Origin: Effrenium voratum
Lineage: Eukaryota; Sar; Dinophyceae; Suessiales; Symbiodiniaceae
DNA: 64,000 bases
Assembly: GCA_963377175.1 (NCBI GenBank)
Contig: CAUJNA010001001.1
Coordinates: forward strand, 147,050 to 211,049
Direction: 5' to 3'
The notes under the pieces were generated by a model. That model worked only from the letters and a program-made list of their open reading frames with translations. It ran no database searches and was not told the origin of the DNA. The number at the start of each line of letters is the position of its first letter. The first letter of the stretch is position 1. Position numbers and translations under genes: made by a program. Shown piece by piece: positions 49,136 through 60,485 of this stretch.

Positions 49136-49677
49136 GCCCGATGTTTCACTCTTGAAGACAGGTAAGGCGCGTAAATGTTTGTCTGCCAGACATATCCAGG
49201 TTTATTTCTATATATGTAACAGTATATATATATATATACATACACATAGAGTTACACTTCCTATGGTATATTGTCATACGTATGTGTATAGATATCTACG
49301 TAAGCATAACACCCTTGAAAGAACCATGGCAGTTTGCAACAAGGACAGGTCGAATTCCCTCAGCAGGAGCATGGGCCAAAGTGGCAGGGGGCGCACCTAG
49401 ATTTGCCCGCCGTCGCAATTGAACACTGTTCATGCGGCAATTGCAAGTTGACCCTTTCTTTCGCTTCAAGCACCCTGAGGCGGCCTGGATGGTGAAAACC
49501 GGGGAAACCCAAAGGAAACCGTCTCCGCGTTTTCCGGGGTACACCGCCGTCCAAGGGAGGCCACCCAGATCTCGATCCCGTCTTGGGACGTAGGTACGCT
49601 GAGCTGAGCTGCGGCTTCCAAAGGCCCGGAGAAAAAAAAGCTGCCAAGAGGGGCTGGTCGTTTTTTGTTGCTTTTTT

Positions 49678-49815
49678 GGTAACCTTTTTTTGTAACCTTT
49701 TTTGGTAACCTTTTTTTGTAACCTTTTTGGTAACCTTTTTTTGTAACCTTTTTGGTAACCTTTTTTTGTAACCTTTTTGGTAACCTTTTTGGTAACCTTT
49801 TTGTTTTTTGGTCAC
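49678..49815. repeat. GGTAACCTTTTT tandem repeat
   Basis: About ten copies of a 12-14-bp unit alternating TTTTTGGTAACC and TTTTTTTGTAACC. On the minus strand it gives a Lys/Gly/Tyr repeat frame that is unlikely to be a protein. Confidence 0.85.
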
Positions 49816-50400
49816 CTTTTTTGTGGTTTTTTGCATAGCCTCGCTCTTGGCTTTATTGGCGGATGGTCCCGAAGTCCCAGCCTGCGGCGGCCTTTGGCCG
49901 TTTTTGTGGTTTCTCGGTTTCTGTCCTGCGGTGCACCAAATTGCCGGTGCCTTCGCAACCACAAGTACCTCACGTCCAAGATCTTGTGTTCCGGCAAAGT
50001 TTCGGATTCCAGCTCCTTCGAGGGAAGCCCTTTTCATGGCTTTCGTCCTCTTTGGCCCTCTTTTTGGGCCCGTAGAAGGGGTTGGTGGAAATGTTATATG
50101 AACCTGAGGATACCAGTTTGTGGTTTGGAAGGAAAACCATGGTTGAAAGCCACCTTTTGTTTTGTTCCCAAAAATGACATGCCCATTTCCTTGAATCCGA
50201 CAAGTTGCCCCAGTAGTTAACAAGTCAGGGGACCCGTTGGGGCTGTGAACGAGTTCCGATCGCTGGCAATGGACAATCATGTGAGCGGAACGCATGTGCG
50301 AGATTTGACATTTGTGAGATCAGTGGACAGAGGGTACCCTTTTTGGCTTTGTTTGAACTGAAACCAACAGGGAAGGTCCGAATCCCTATTTTAACACACG

Positions 50401-50487
50401 GGTGGGTCTTTGTTTAGGGGACCGTGGTTTTTTTACCGGTTTTCATTTAGCGCCACAAAAGAGGGGTTCCTCAAAAACACACGCCCG
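50401..50487 (+). mobile_element. MITE-like element copy
   Basis: Starts GGGTGGGTCTTTG and ends AAAAACACACGCCC, resembling the inverted ends of the copies at 4,473 and 17,285, but the interior differs. Classified with the family by its ends only. Confidence 0.45.
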
Positions 50488-50662
50488 CATATCCACAAAA
50501 ACTCGTCGTTGTTGTTTTTGTCTTTTTCTTATGAGAACCAGGCTGCCGTAACCTCAGGTGTCGCTTGCTGAACCCTCTGCTGCTGGACCTGGACCAATGT
50601 GGCTCACGTGCTCGCTGCGAAGGTGAGGGGCCGGGTGCGGGACGGGGGAGGTGGGGGGCTGA

Positions 50663-50746
50663 CACTTGGGTATGGGTCAAAATTAAACCACCAGGATATG
50701 GACAGCAGGTCTTAGTCCATGGTTCCACTTGCCAGGGCAAGCCATG
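50663..50746. repeat. Dispersed repeat, same family as 1,925
   Basis: GGGTCAAAATTAAACCACCAGG followed by CCATGGTTCCACTTGCCAGGG; the complement of both blocks occurs in order at 1,995-2,075. Confidence 0.45.
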
Positions 50747-52330
50747 TTGGGGTTACCGTCTCCGAACGGCCAGGAGAGCCCGTGAGTTCTTTGGCCTTCT
50801 TCCGCTGGGTGCAGCACCTGCAGGCAGATGAAGCGGGTGTGGGGTTGAGGGTGAAACCGGGGCTGTTTTTTTTTTGGGGGGAAAGCAACGCCACCTCCTG
50901 GCGATGAGATGGCACCCTTCTATCCATTCGAGTTGAGCTAAACCCCAACTGACTCCTAGAAGTCTTCCACATGGCTGGCCAGTCCGTTTGAGTGCCCCCC
51001 CCCAGCTTGGCGATTGATATTTGAGGATTCGGCAATTCGACAGGCCTAAGGTGATGGCGACTCAATTTTTGGTGTTTTTTCAAGTGAGAAGAATGCCAGA
51101 GCCATGAGAAGCCAGGGGCCCCATGCAAACGGTCCATTTAGCTGTTCTTTCAAGCTCCACAAATGGCTAGCCATTCCGTTGCTTGCGCGGGCTTGATTAG
51201 AAAGTGACTGACTCCTGCTGGGAGAGACAAAAAACCAACCACAAAAAAATATTAGATGCGTACCTGAGGCAAATGGAGGGTATACTGACAAACACTTGTT
51301 CATGTCCATGTCCATCCATGTCCATCCATGGTATAATGCAGAGGGCATACTGACATGTGCGGATGGACAAACACTTGCTCAGACTTACATCGGACGACTG
51401 CCCCCCCTCTCGCAAGCGCGGCCAATGGACAAAAACCTTGCACCAGTGCACGGGGTAGAACCCTTACCAACCGGTGCGAGGCGGATTTTGCCCGTCGGTA
51501 TGTAGGTGCATGTGCCTGTTGATCAGTTGTCTGACGCAGACTCGGTGGTGAGCACGTTTCCCATTTTTTGTTGGTTGGGGTTTACCCAATAAAGTCAACT
51601 ACCAAAGAAAGAGTACCATTTTTCCCACTGGCAAGATTGGCACAGACTGGCGCTGGGTAGCGGGGAATTGGCAAACGCGCTCAAGAATGGTCCTCAGGAC
51701 CAAACATGACTATGCACTGTTGATAGTGGTTGGTGGACACAAATCCCCACCGAGTTCTGTCCAGGGTTGTGCGTGCTCCTTTCTAGTGGGGGTGCATGAT
51801 GTTCAAGTTGCGATCAGAATACTGAATGCATGATGCACTGGCTGCAAAACAGTTGCTGGCACACCATTACCATGCAGATCGACTTCAACGTCAAACACAA
51901 CATTTTGTTTTGGACATATGTAAAAGGAACACAGGAGGCAGCTACAGTTCAAAGGTTTGCCCGCGTTTTAGTCATTTGGTTTATAAGTTTGCATCTCAGA
52001 GCTTGAGAGGGAGCCACACCATGACTGAGGGAGTTCTTCCCGCTTCCTCAGCGGAAAAGTGGTTGCTGCAGACTTAAAGGGACACAGCTGGAGCAAGGGA
52101 AAAAAACGGAAAACTACTCTCCCGTTCTCTCCAGGAATCCTGCTCTTCGGAAGATGGGCCACTAGGGAGTTGTTGGACACACCCCTGGCCGCCAAAATTG
52201 GTTGGGTCAATCTGTAGGGGAGCAACTATGTGGTTATTCATTGTTAATGGGACCCTTTGGTGGACATCATTTGGCTGGGACATGTCCATCAACCACTTGT
52301 GAGATGGTTCCCTATTAAAATCCGTAGGCA

Positions 52331-52364
<34 letters not shown>

Positions 52365-55300
52365 CAGATATACATAAACACATTATATACATATATATGT
52401 ATGTATATATATATATATATACATACAGGTATAAGTATATCGTAAGTTGTGCAATCACTGCTTTGGCACTCGTGACATTTGAGCCATGTTTCCTTTGGCG
52501 TGGCGGCCGTCATGTCGGGGTGCTCAGGATGGCGAGCCTTAGGATGACCAGCCTGCCTAAGCTTTTGCCTTTTTGGTTTTCCTTCATTTGCCCTCCCAAC
52601 CGGCAAAGGGCTTTTAAGCAATCACCCGGCCACCGACAAAAAGAGGAACCAACTTCAAGGGGGAAGCAACAGGACGTTTAAGCAGTAGGTGCTTCAACAA
52701 GTTGCAGTCTCGCCCAACCCTGGTTTGTGGACTTGACATTCGACTGCTGCTCGAATGGTCACGTTGGGAAGCAAGTATGGCGTGTCCTGAAAAGGTTGGC
52801 TTCCTTTTGGTTTCCCTTCGAGGCACATCCAGATTGGGTGCATGCAGATTGGGTCCCCCAATCTTTAGGAGACTACTTAGAGACATTCCTCGCGATTGGT
52901 CATGTGTTGTGCACGTCCTACACATTACACGACATGGTTCATGTCCTCACACCCAGACTTCCTTACATGTCCCTTGGGGACGAAACTTAACACTAGACCC
53001 AACCAAAAGGAAAGTGACCAGCCAATCAAGCCCAGCTCAATCACACCAACCCAATCCAGCCCAACCCAACCAAACACACAAACCAAGCAAGCAGCCAAGT
53101 AGAGGAGCTTTCAGCCTTTGCCATGGTCTCCGTCGTTTCGCATCCACCCGCGGCTCTCGCCCCTCCCTACGCTTCACGGCCGCTGCCGTCTGCGGGTCTG
53201 CAGCGGGCGCCTGCCCGACAAAATGTGCCAGGCCCACGAAATCGCGCGCCATTTTATCTGTGGGGAGCGGGGGTGGTCCAAGGGCGGTTCCCAAGACCCT
53301 CTTCCTGTCAACGGGAGATGTCCATGGAAGGTAAAGCGGGAGGCCAAAGACTCACTTGCCCAAAGCGAATCGACCTGAAATGACCCTTTTGGCTTTTTGG
53401 TCTATTTTTGGGTCCATGGTCCCAAAAGGTGAACCTTTTATTGCTGGGCTTCCGGCAATTGAGACTGATGGGAGCAAAAGGGGCCAGTCGAGGGACTTGG
53501 CAGGGAGAAACATGAGGCCTTTTTGCAAGGCTCTAACCATTCCCTTTCAGCCCTCGTTCCTTTCGGCGTTTTTGCTGTGTCCGGTAGAATGGTGAAGGAG
53601 CCTTTCTTGGGGGTTCGCAGCCATGCGTTTCGGTCCTTAGATCTTTTAGGTTGGTTCAGTCGTTGGGTTTCCGAATCTAACCCACAAGTTAGACTCACTT
53701 TTGGCAGATCTGAAAGTGGAACAGCCCACGTTTCACCCTTGAGGCTGCGCTCTGGTCGCTGGAATTCTGGCCGCTCCTTTGAACCGGCGGAAGCCAACGG
53801 CGCCGAAGGCACGACAAAGGGCGCTGCCGGCGGCAGCGGCGGTGTGCGCGGCTTGGAGTGGTCTTCGTCTGCCCCCCCCGCCGCCCTCAACCCCCCCCCC
53901 AAACAAAAAAAGCAAAGACAAAAAAGAAACGCCGTGTCTCGCGAAGTGCCGTCTGTTTACTTGCTTGGAACTGATCTTTTGCAGGAAATGGTCTGCCTTT
54001 AGTCTTTGGTCTGATCCCGAAGGGGTTCGAAGGCCAGGGGGTTGGTCAGGTCTCCTGAAACATCTCTTGGACAAACCACCGGGCTCCACCAATTGGAGGG
54101 AAGCTGATCTTTACTGTCGGACCCGTCCCTTGGGCATGCCAGCAACCATCTGGTGAGTTCAGGTGGTCCAAGGCGTGACATGGAAAGCCTTCGGCTCCAC
54201 CTTTTGCAGGGCAAGGTGTTCCTTTTGCTTCCCTTGGAACATGGCCCAAATTGGGGCACAACCCCAAAGGTTTTTGCAGATTGCACTCCTTGTTTTTATT
54301 TCTCTCTCTTTCTTTGTTGGGGGGGGTGGTGGTGAGCTTTCGAAGAAGAAGCAACGCGTTGCAGCAAATCACCGTGAGCGCATGGCGCTTTTTCGTTGCC
54401 TGACATGACTCCACGGGTAGCAGCTCAACAGTAGGTCGGGTTTATCTTAGAGGACCCGGACCTCTGGGTCACTGGGTTGCTTCTTCCTTTCTTTTGAAGG
54501 CGTTCGCTATAAAATCAACCAACGTGCACCCCGGGTTTTTCTAGATTCTAAACCCCTGATACCTGGTTGATCAATAAGGAGGTGCCCTGAATTGAGCATT
54601 CATTTGGTAGATTCACTTTAAAAGCAACCGCACGGCCTTGGACTAACAGCCGGAAGCAAAGGGGGTCCTGGAGGGACTGGACCCCGCCCAGGTGGGGGGC
54701 GGCGTCGGAGCCCTGTGCAGGCGCCGGCTTGGAGTTTTTGGTTCGAATGTGCTTCGAAGTTTTTGCCAGACCGGGCGTATGGGTAAACCTGACAGTTTCT
54801 GATTTTGATACCCTCTTTCCAGTCATGGAAGTGGACAAGGGCACTTTTCACAAAGACAGTCTGTCGTCTTGCCAATCCCTCCTGTCAACTTCCATGATTG
54901 TTGGAAAGAGGGTGTGTTTTGAAGGTTTCAGCACCAGAGACCTGGACAATTCCTCTGCGTAACTCTAAATAAGCAGTACACCAGGGATGACTAGCAGGCG
55001 GGGCAAGTATGCTTTAGCTAAGGGGTCTGGTCTAAGGGCTCGTGCACAAAACCTTTGGGTTTGAAGGGACACCAACGTCAACCATATTGGGTTTAACATG
55101 TGGGAAATAGGGGGCTTTGAACTGCACTTTCTGATAGGCAAGGGAGAAGATTGAACGCCAATTTGGTCTCACCGAAAGGTCTATTTCCTTCAACCTTGGA
55201 AGCTTGCGTTGGGACTTGGGCTGTGTGGTGTGTAGATGTCACACTTGCCTTGAAACAGGACACATTTTGGAATCTTGATGGGTGACGTGCCATCTATTTC

Positions 55301-57713
55301 ACCCATGTTGCTTCGGCGGCATCCCTGTTGAAGGACGAATTTTCACAGGGCTGCCGACATGTGTCCTTCCACGGGACAAAAGGGGTGTACTTGCGTTTGG
55401 CCTTACGAACCCACTTCCCCTGCAGATGAACATGGACCAAACTTCTCTTGGAGATTCCCTCCCTTTGGGGGGGCTCCTAAAACGGGGGGTCCATGCCTGG
55501 TTGCATCCACCAGGAAGCTACCACAGAGAAGCAGGTGATGGTCCGTCAGTCACGCTCTCACTCCTTGAACTCTCAGGCGTTCTTCTTCTGTCCAATCCAC
55601 GCAACTGAGATAAGTGGTCCCACGAGATCGCGGTGATCGCACTGCCTTACTGCAACGAGATGCAATGGGATTCCAACCGCCTCCCCGAACTCTGGCAACT
55701 CTGGTTTTCTTCGAATACAGAGGTACTAAGGCAGTAGTTGGGGAAAAAGGGCTCAGAATCTAGACAACAGCAAGCAACAACCAGCAATCCTTTTCCTTTG
55801 CCTTCGGATTGGACAGCATTTGAGTCTTTACCCGCGGAAGGTTCACCATTTCCAAGCTGGCCGCGCGGGGGGCAGTTTGGACCACGTTGCCTGGCGTCGA
55901 AGTTCGCGTACTTTCACGGCTCAATTCAGGGAACCCTAAAACATAGCTACAAGTGCCCCCGACTCGAAAAGTACCCCGCCCTTTTTGGTTTTCTTTGGAA
56001 AACCCCGGGCTTTTCCAGGGCAACATACCTCCTTTTGAGTCGAGGGAGCCCAAGGAAAACATTTCGACCGTTGGGTTTGCGCTTGTTGGTTCGCTTTGTG
56101 TCGAGTCAAGGTTCGCGAAACATAGCTATGGCTGGTTTGCTTTTTTGGTTGTTTTGTGACATCAACCAAAAGGGACGACCCCGAGAAGAATCACCCGAAG
56201 GGGAGTGGCTTCACATTGGGCGTGTTTTTGTTGGGTTTATTTTCAGAGGGAAACCGAAGGGAAATCTTAATGTTCGAGGGTTTTTCTAGGTGTTTCACGA
56301 GGATTGCGGGCAAACATCGGGATCTGGTTGACACGCCCCTTCCTTTGACTTGCTGAAGCCGCCCCTTTGACCTGAAGATGGGCGCTGTCTCGGGAAGCAG
56401 ACCGGTTTTTGCCACTTCCCGATGGGCCGGGGGAGTAGAGGGCGCACTTCCCCAGTCGGTAAGTCAGGGGAAAATGAAACTATGGGAGAGTGGTGCCATC
56501 TACTCTCACCCAACTTCCATTTGCTCAAGAATATTTTTTCATTTTCCCCTGTTTTAAAGGGAATCTATCACTGGAAACTCTCGTTTCCAGGGGGCAAATG
56601 GCAAATGGCAGCCAAGTCCTTGTGGGTCCTTGTGGGCCCCCCCACTTGACCATCGATGGATTTTCTGCGGGTGTCCCCTGGAGCTCAGATGGTTCCGCCC
56701 CAGCCCGCGAGAGAGATCTTGAGCCCCACCGGCTGGCCACCGAAAACCGGCCAAAATCCAGCAGGACGACCCGAAGAACTTCCGAGTCTCCAGAATTTGC
56801 GCAGATAGGCGTGCTCAACATTAAAACAACAACACGGGGTACCAAGCCGAAAAATGGCACTCACGAATCCGCAACCTTCTTTGTCGGGTAGGTTCCCCAC
56901 CACTTGCCTCGGGAGTTGGCAAGACGTTGGCTCTTTTTTTTTTGGGGGGGGGCTTCTCCTCATGTTGGTCAAAGGCCCATAAAGGGGTTTTCAAACTTTT
57001 GGCCAGTCAACTCTGAGCAGAATGGTCAGACTCCTTCAAACCGCGGTGCCGCGGTTTGAGGCTCTTCATCAATTGGCTGGGCTGCATCCTGCTGGCGTTG
57101 ACTTCCCGCTGTCCCTCAAATCTGCGGCCCCTGCTGGGCACCGGCTTCTGCGGAGGCGGGAAGTCTGAGCTGGAAGCGAGAATTGGAACATGTCACACAT
57201 GGCCCGGGGCCGTTTTGGGTCGCTTCTTTTGGCGAAGTTTTTGTTGCGCCCTTTCCAATTTTCCTTCTGACTTTGGAGGTTGGGGGAACCCCTCCGAACA
57301 TCCAGCAACACCTTGCGGGAGCATCCGCCACCTGGCTTCTTCCTTTTTCTCCGAAAAAGAAAGAAACAAAAGTCCCCCGGCTTCTTTTTTTCTCCGCAAA
57401 AAAAAGAAAAAGAAAAAGAAGAACAACAACCAAAGAGAAGTCCAGCGGAGCTTCGCTTCGCTTCGGCGATCGCTGAGGCTTCACCACATTCTCCACATTT
57501 GCCCTGGAAGCCGTGGAGCTCCTGCGCCAAAGCCGGCGCCGGGGCTTGGAGCTCGAGCTCTCAAGAGTTGGGAGCGAGAGGGGTTTCCATTGGGAGAGGG
57601 AGGGGGGAGGGGGTAAGATGGGGGGAGGGGGAGGGGCCGGGGGGTTTCCAGATACCTCAAAGCCATAGGGGTTCCAACTTCAAGTAAAGGAGGGGTGGGT
57701 GAGACTCAGAATT

Positions 57714-57915
57714 CCGGCGAGGTGCTGTTGCCCAGGGTGCTGCAGGGTGCTGCTGCAGGTCCAGACTCAGAGTTGCGCAGGGTGCTGTTGCAAGGGTGCT
57801 GCAGGCCGAGACTCAGAGTTGCGCAGAGGTGCTGCAGGGTGCTGCTGCAGGCCGAGACTCAGAGTCATGCAGGGTGCTGCTGCAGGGTGCTGCAGGCCGA
57901 GACTCAGAGTTGAAC
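57714..57915. repeat. GGTGCTGCAGG tandem repeat
   Basis: Four to five copies of a 45-60-bp unit made of GGTGCTG(C/T)TGCAGG and CCGAGACTCAGAGTTG. Open in several frames, but repeated and Arg/Cys/Gln-rich, so probably not coding. Confidence 0.8.
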
Positions 57916-58235
57916 AATAAGCAAATCCACCAACACTCCGCCGAGTGAGTTTAGCACACAGGGGCATAAATTTCGAGTTGCGGCTTGTGGCTGTGCCACG
58001 TGCAGCAAGAAATGTAGCAGACGCTGGCTTGGCCGCATTCGAGCTCTCATCACAGCGCATGAAGCAACTCCACCAAAACTCCGCCAAGTAAGATTAGCAC
58101 ACAGGGGCATACATGTCGACTTGCGGCTACTGATTGTGCCTTCGAGCCTTTTTCCGAGCTCATCACGCGTTGAAGCTGCCACCTGCAAGCGACGCGTTAA
58201 GCAAATCCACCAAAAGCTCCGCAAAGTGAGCGGCG
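57916..58235. repeat. Three-copy repeat of about 130-150 bp
   Basis: GCAAATCCACCAACACTCCGC at 57,918, CAACTCCACCAAAACTCCGC at 58,064 and GCAAATCCACCAAAAGCTCCGC at 58,200 each begin a unit. The first two continue with TTAGCACACAGGGGCATA and a TTGCGGCT word. Confidence 0.7.
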
Positions 58236-59805
58236 CGTGGAGCAAATCCTTCAGTCCAATTTTTGGGAAGGCATGTGCGCTTAAGGGTTTTTAACGGCGC
58301 CGTGAGATTCATTGGTTTCTGGTAACTTCATGAGATGACAGCACATTTTGCTATCTGGGGCCAATGCTGGTGTAATTGTTTTGGGGGTTCGCAGGGAGAG
58401 GGGAAGAAGAAGAAGGCCCAAAAAGCACCAGCAGGTCGATGAGGCGAGCGGAAGCTCGGGAGATTCGGGGGGGGCACCCTTCCCTATCTTGAGACAACTT
58501 CAGGGGATTTTAATGGGAACCCAGTTGATGAATGGCCCCTGCCTGGTTGATACGGGGGTTTCCCATCTTGGTGGGAAGCAACGAAGACCAAAACATTCAG
58601 GGTGCCAAGATTAGGGCCCAAGCCAGCAGAATGGGACTGTGCACGCTCAATCCAACTTAGGTCATGGCAGCATGTTACCTTTTTTGTTTGCCCCTCACAG
58701 CCGAAAAGGGAACCTCCTTATTGATCAGGCAGGGGTTCACAAGACTTCTGGGTTCAATTGCAGGGTAGGCATTCTTAGGCTACCTAATTGGAAACAAATA
58801 TGGCCTACCTAGAATTGTAGCTTTCCTTTTGGAGATGTGCCGAACTGGTCGGGGGCCAAAAAGACCTCCCTGTTCCGTTACGACTAGGTACGCCACTGCG
58901 GCTGGCTATGTGCTGCTCAGCAACCTGGGTGGTCTTGCATTGGCGGCTGCCGTGCTCCACGCACTGAAGCGCTGAGGTGATGGACATTCAGGAGAGACAT
59001 TAGATCATTCGGACCCTCATCCGTGAGATGGGACTGGATTGATGAACATGTTGATGATGGTTGAAGCATGTTGGTGCTCTTGGGACATTGGCCGCTCAAT
59101 CCCACCTCGCGTTTGGCCTTCAATCAGACTGCACATTGCCACCAGCAGAGCCGAAAATCGCGGCGTTCGCGATGGCTTTTGGTTGAGTCGCAGCGTTTGG
59201 CCAGAAACCAATGCTCTGAGTGGTGTGAGTTTTTTTGGGATTTCCCCGAGCGTGGTTTAGTCTAGAAAAAGCATCACACAATACTAAGCCAATCTGTGAG
59301 GAGAACTAAGATACACAATTCCTTATGTGCGTGTTGTTGAGCATACCTGTAGCCTCTCATTTGCAAACCAAAAATAGTTGCCTGCAAGGCCCGGTTGCAA
59401 AAGCAACAGCAAACCCAAAAAGGACAAAGTCCTGAGGGAACTGTTTTGGTCATGCCCAATGTGTTTTGGCTGCGGGATGTATTTTTGCTGGTTTTCCTCG
59501 GTTGTTTTGAGATTTAGTCATCCTGACACATCTCTCTCAGGCAAGAGCTTTCTCCTGGCATATGCTGCTAGCAAAGCGCCTCTACATTCCTTGTTGGATT
59601 CCTTGTAATTGCACACTATAGGAGTGCGGTTGCACCACAGAGACCTGGTGTCTTCACTTGCAGTGGGCAGAGGCAAGGCACTGGGAGGCCGATGGCCTCT
59701 AGGCCGTGGGGTACAAGCGCTCAACATAGATTTGCATAAACCAATCATAGTCTCCGGCATCGGCATAGTTTAGATATATTTCCATATGTGTTTGGCCTGG
59801 CTTGA
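58236..59805. other. Host non-coding sequence, no gene supported
   Basis: Short frames only, no recognised protein or RNA gene. Confidence 0.35.
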
Positions 59806-60159
59806 TTGTGGTTCCAGCTCGATTCCCATCATTTATGGCTAACCACTTCCAAGCCCAAGCCTGGGATTAAACTTGTGAGTTTCCCTCTGCTTCTTTTTTT
59901 GCGTGATGTGTTGGACTTTAATAGTCAGGGCATTGCCAAACATCATTTTAAAGAGCCCTTAAATTTGCTTATTCCCATCATGGAGCAAGCTAATTTTACA
60001 TGTAAATTACACCCACTCAAAGCATTGGCCTCTCCGTTTGGCACGGTCTGGGATTTTCGGGAGGAGTTGCAAGGAATATACTCAAGTGGATTCAACTCAC
60101 CGCAGTACCTCAAGGGCCTGAATGATTATGAAAAGGGGATTGTGGAGAAGTATAGTTAA
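59806..60159 (+). CDS. Unidentified open frame, 117 codons, AT-richer than surroundings
   Basis: The frame runs through VLDFNSQGIAKHHFKEPLNL, KLHPLKALASPFGTVWDFRE and YLKGLNDYEKGIVEKYS before a TAA. It looks more protein-like than neighbouring frames: balanced composition, few Arg/Pro/Cys runs, regular amphipathic segments. The sequence is more AT-rich than the flanks, hinting at a separate origin such as a fragment of a mobile element or captured gene. The true start may lie inside, after an intron near 59,870 (TTGTGAGTTTCC resembles a donor). No family recognised. Confidence 0.35.
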   Translation: MWFQLDSHHLWLTTSKPKPGIKLVSFPLLLFLRDVLDFNSQGIAKHHFKEPLNLLIPIMEQANFTCKLHPLKALASPFGTVWDFREELQGIYSSGFNSPQYLKGLNDYEKGIVEKYS

Positions 60160-60354
60160 AACCATTTTGTTGACATCATTGTAGGAGTAAACTGTTAGTA
60201 ATTCTCTAGCTCCTTATTCGTCATTTGGGGATTTCAACAAGGCTTCAAGCACCATGGGCAGTTTCCATGGTAGCTGGCTCGATCCAAGATTTGGGATGGC
60301 TGTGTGACTGTAACGTGGTTCCTTTCTTTGATCGACATGCCCCAGTAGGTCGAA

Positions 60355-60485
60355 GTTGGAGGGGGTGGGGGGAGGTTGGTGGGAGGTTGGTGGGAGGTTG
60401 GTGGGAGGTTGGTGGGAGGTTGGTGGGAGGTTGGTGGGAAGGGCTGTGGGAAGGTTGGTGGGAAGGGCTGTGGGAAGGGGGGTGG
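60355..60485. repeat. (GGTTGGTGGGA)n minisatellite
   Basis: About eight copies of an 11-bp GGTTGGTGGGA unit followed by longer 18-bp variants. The minus strand gives a Pro/Thr/Ser repeat frame that is an artefact. Confidence 0.9.

Larger units (their letters stand above)
49816..57713. other. Host sequence with scattered GC-rich islands; no named gene
   Basis: Islands with exon-like borders occur at 50,550-50,623 (CTCAG acceptor, AAG then GTGAGG donor), near 50,750-50,835, 53,110-53,340, 54,661-54,732 and 57,061-57,180, but none encodes a recognised domain. A MITE copy is at 50,401-50,487, a dispersed repeat at 50,663-50,746, and an AT microsatellite at about 52,347-52,430. Confidence 0.3.

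Noticed and set aside
49360..50295. 311-codon minus-strand frame with Lys/Gly/Tyr repeats
   Set aside because: Its core is the GGTAACCTTTTT tandem repeat; the flanking parts show no domain.
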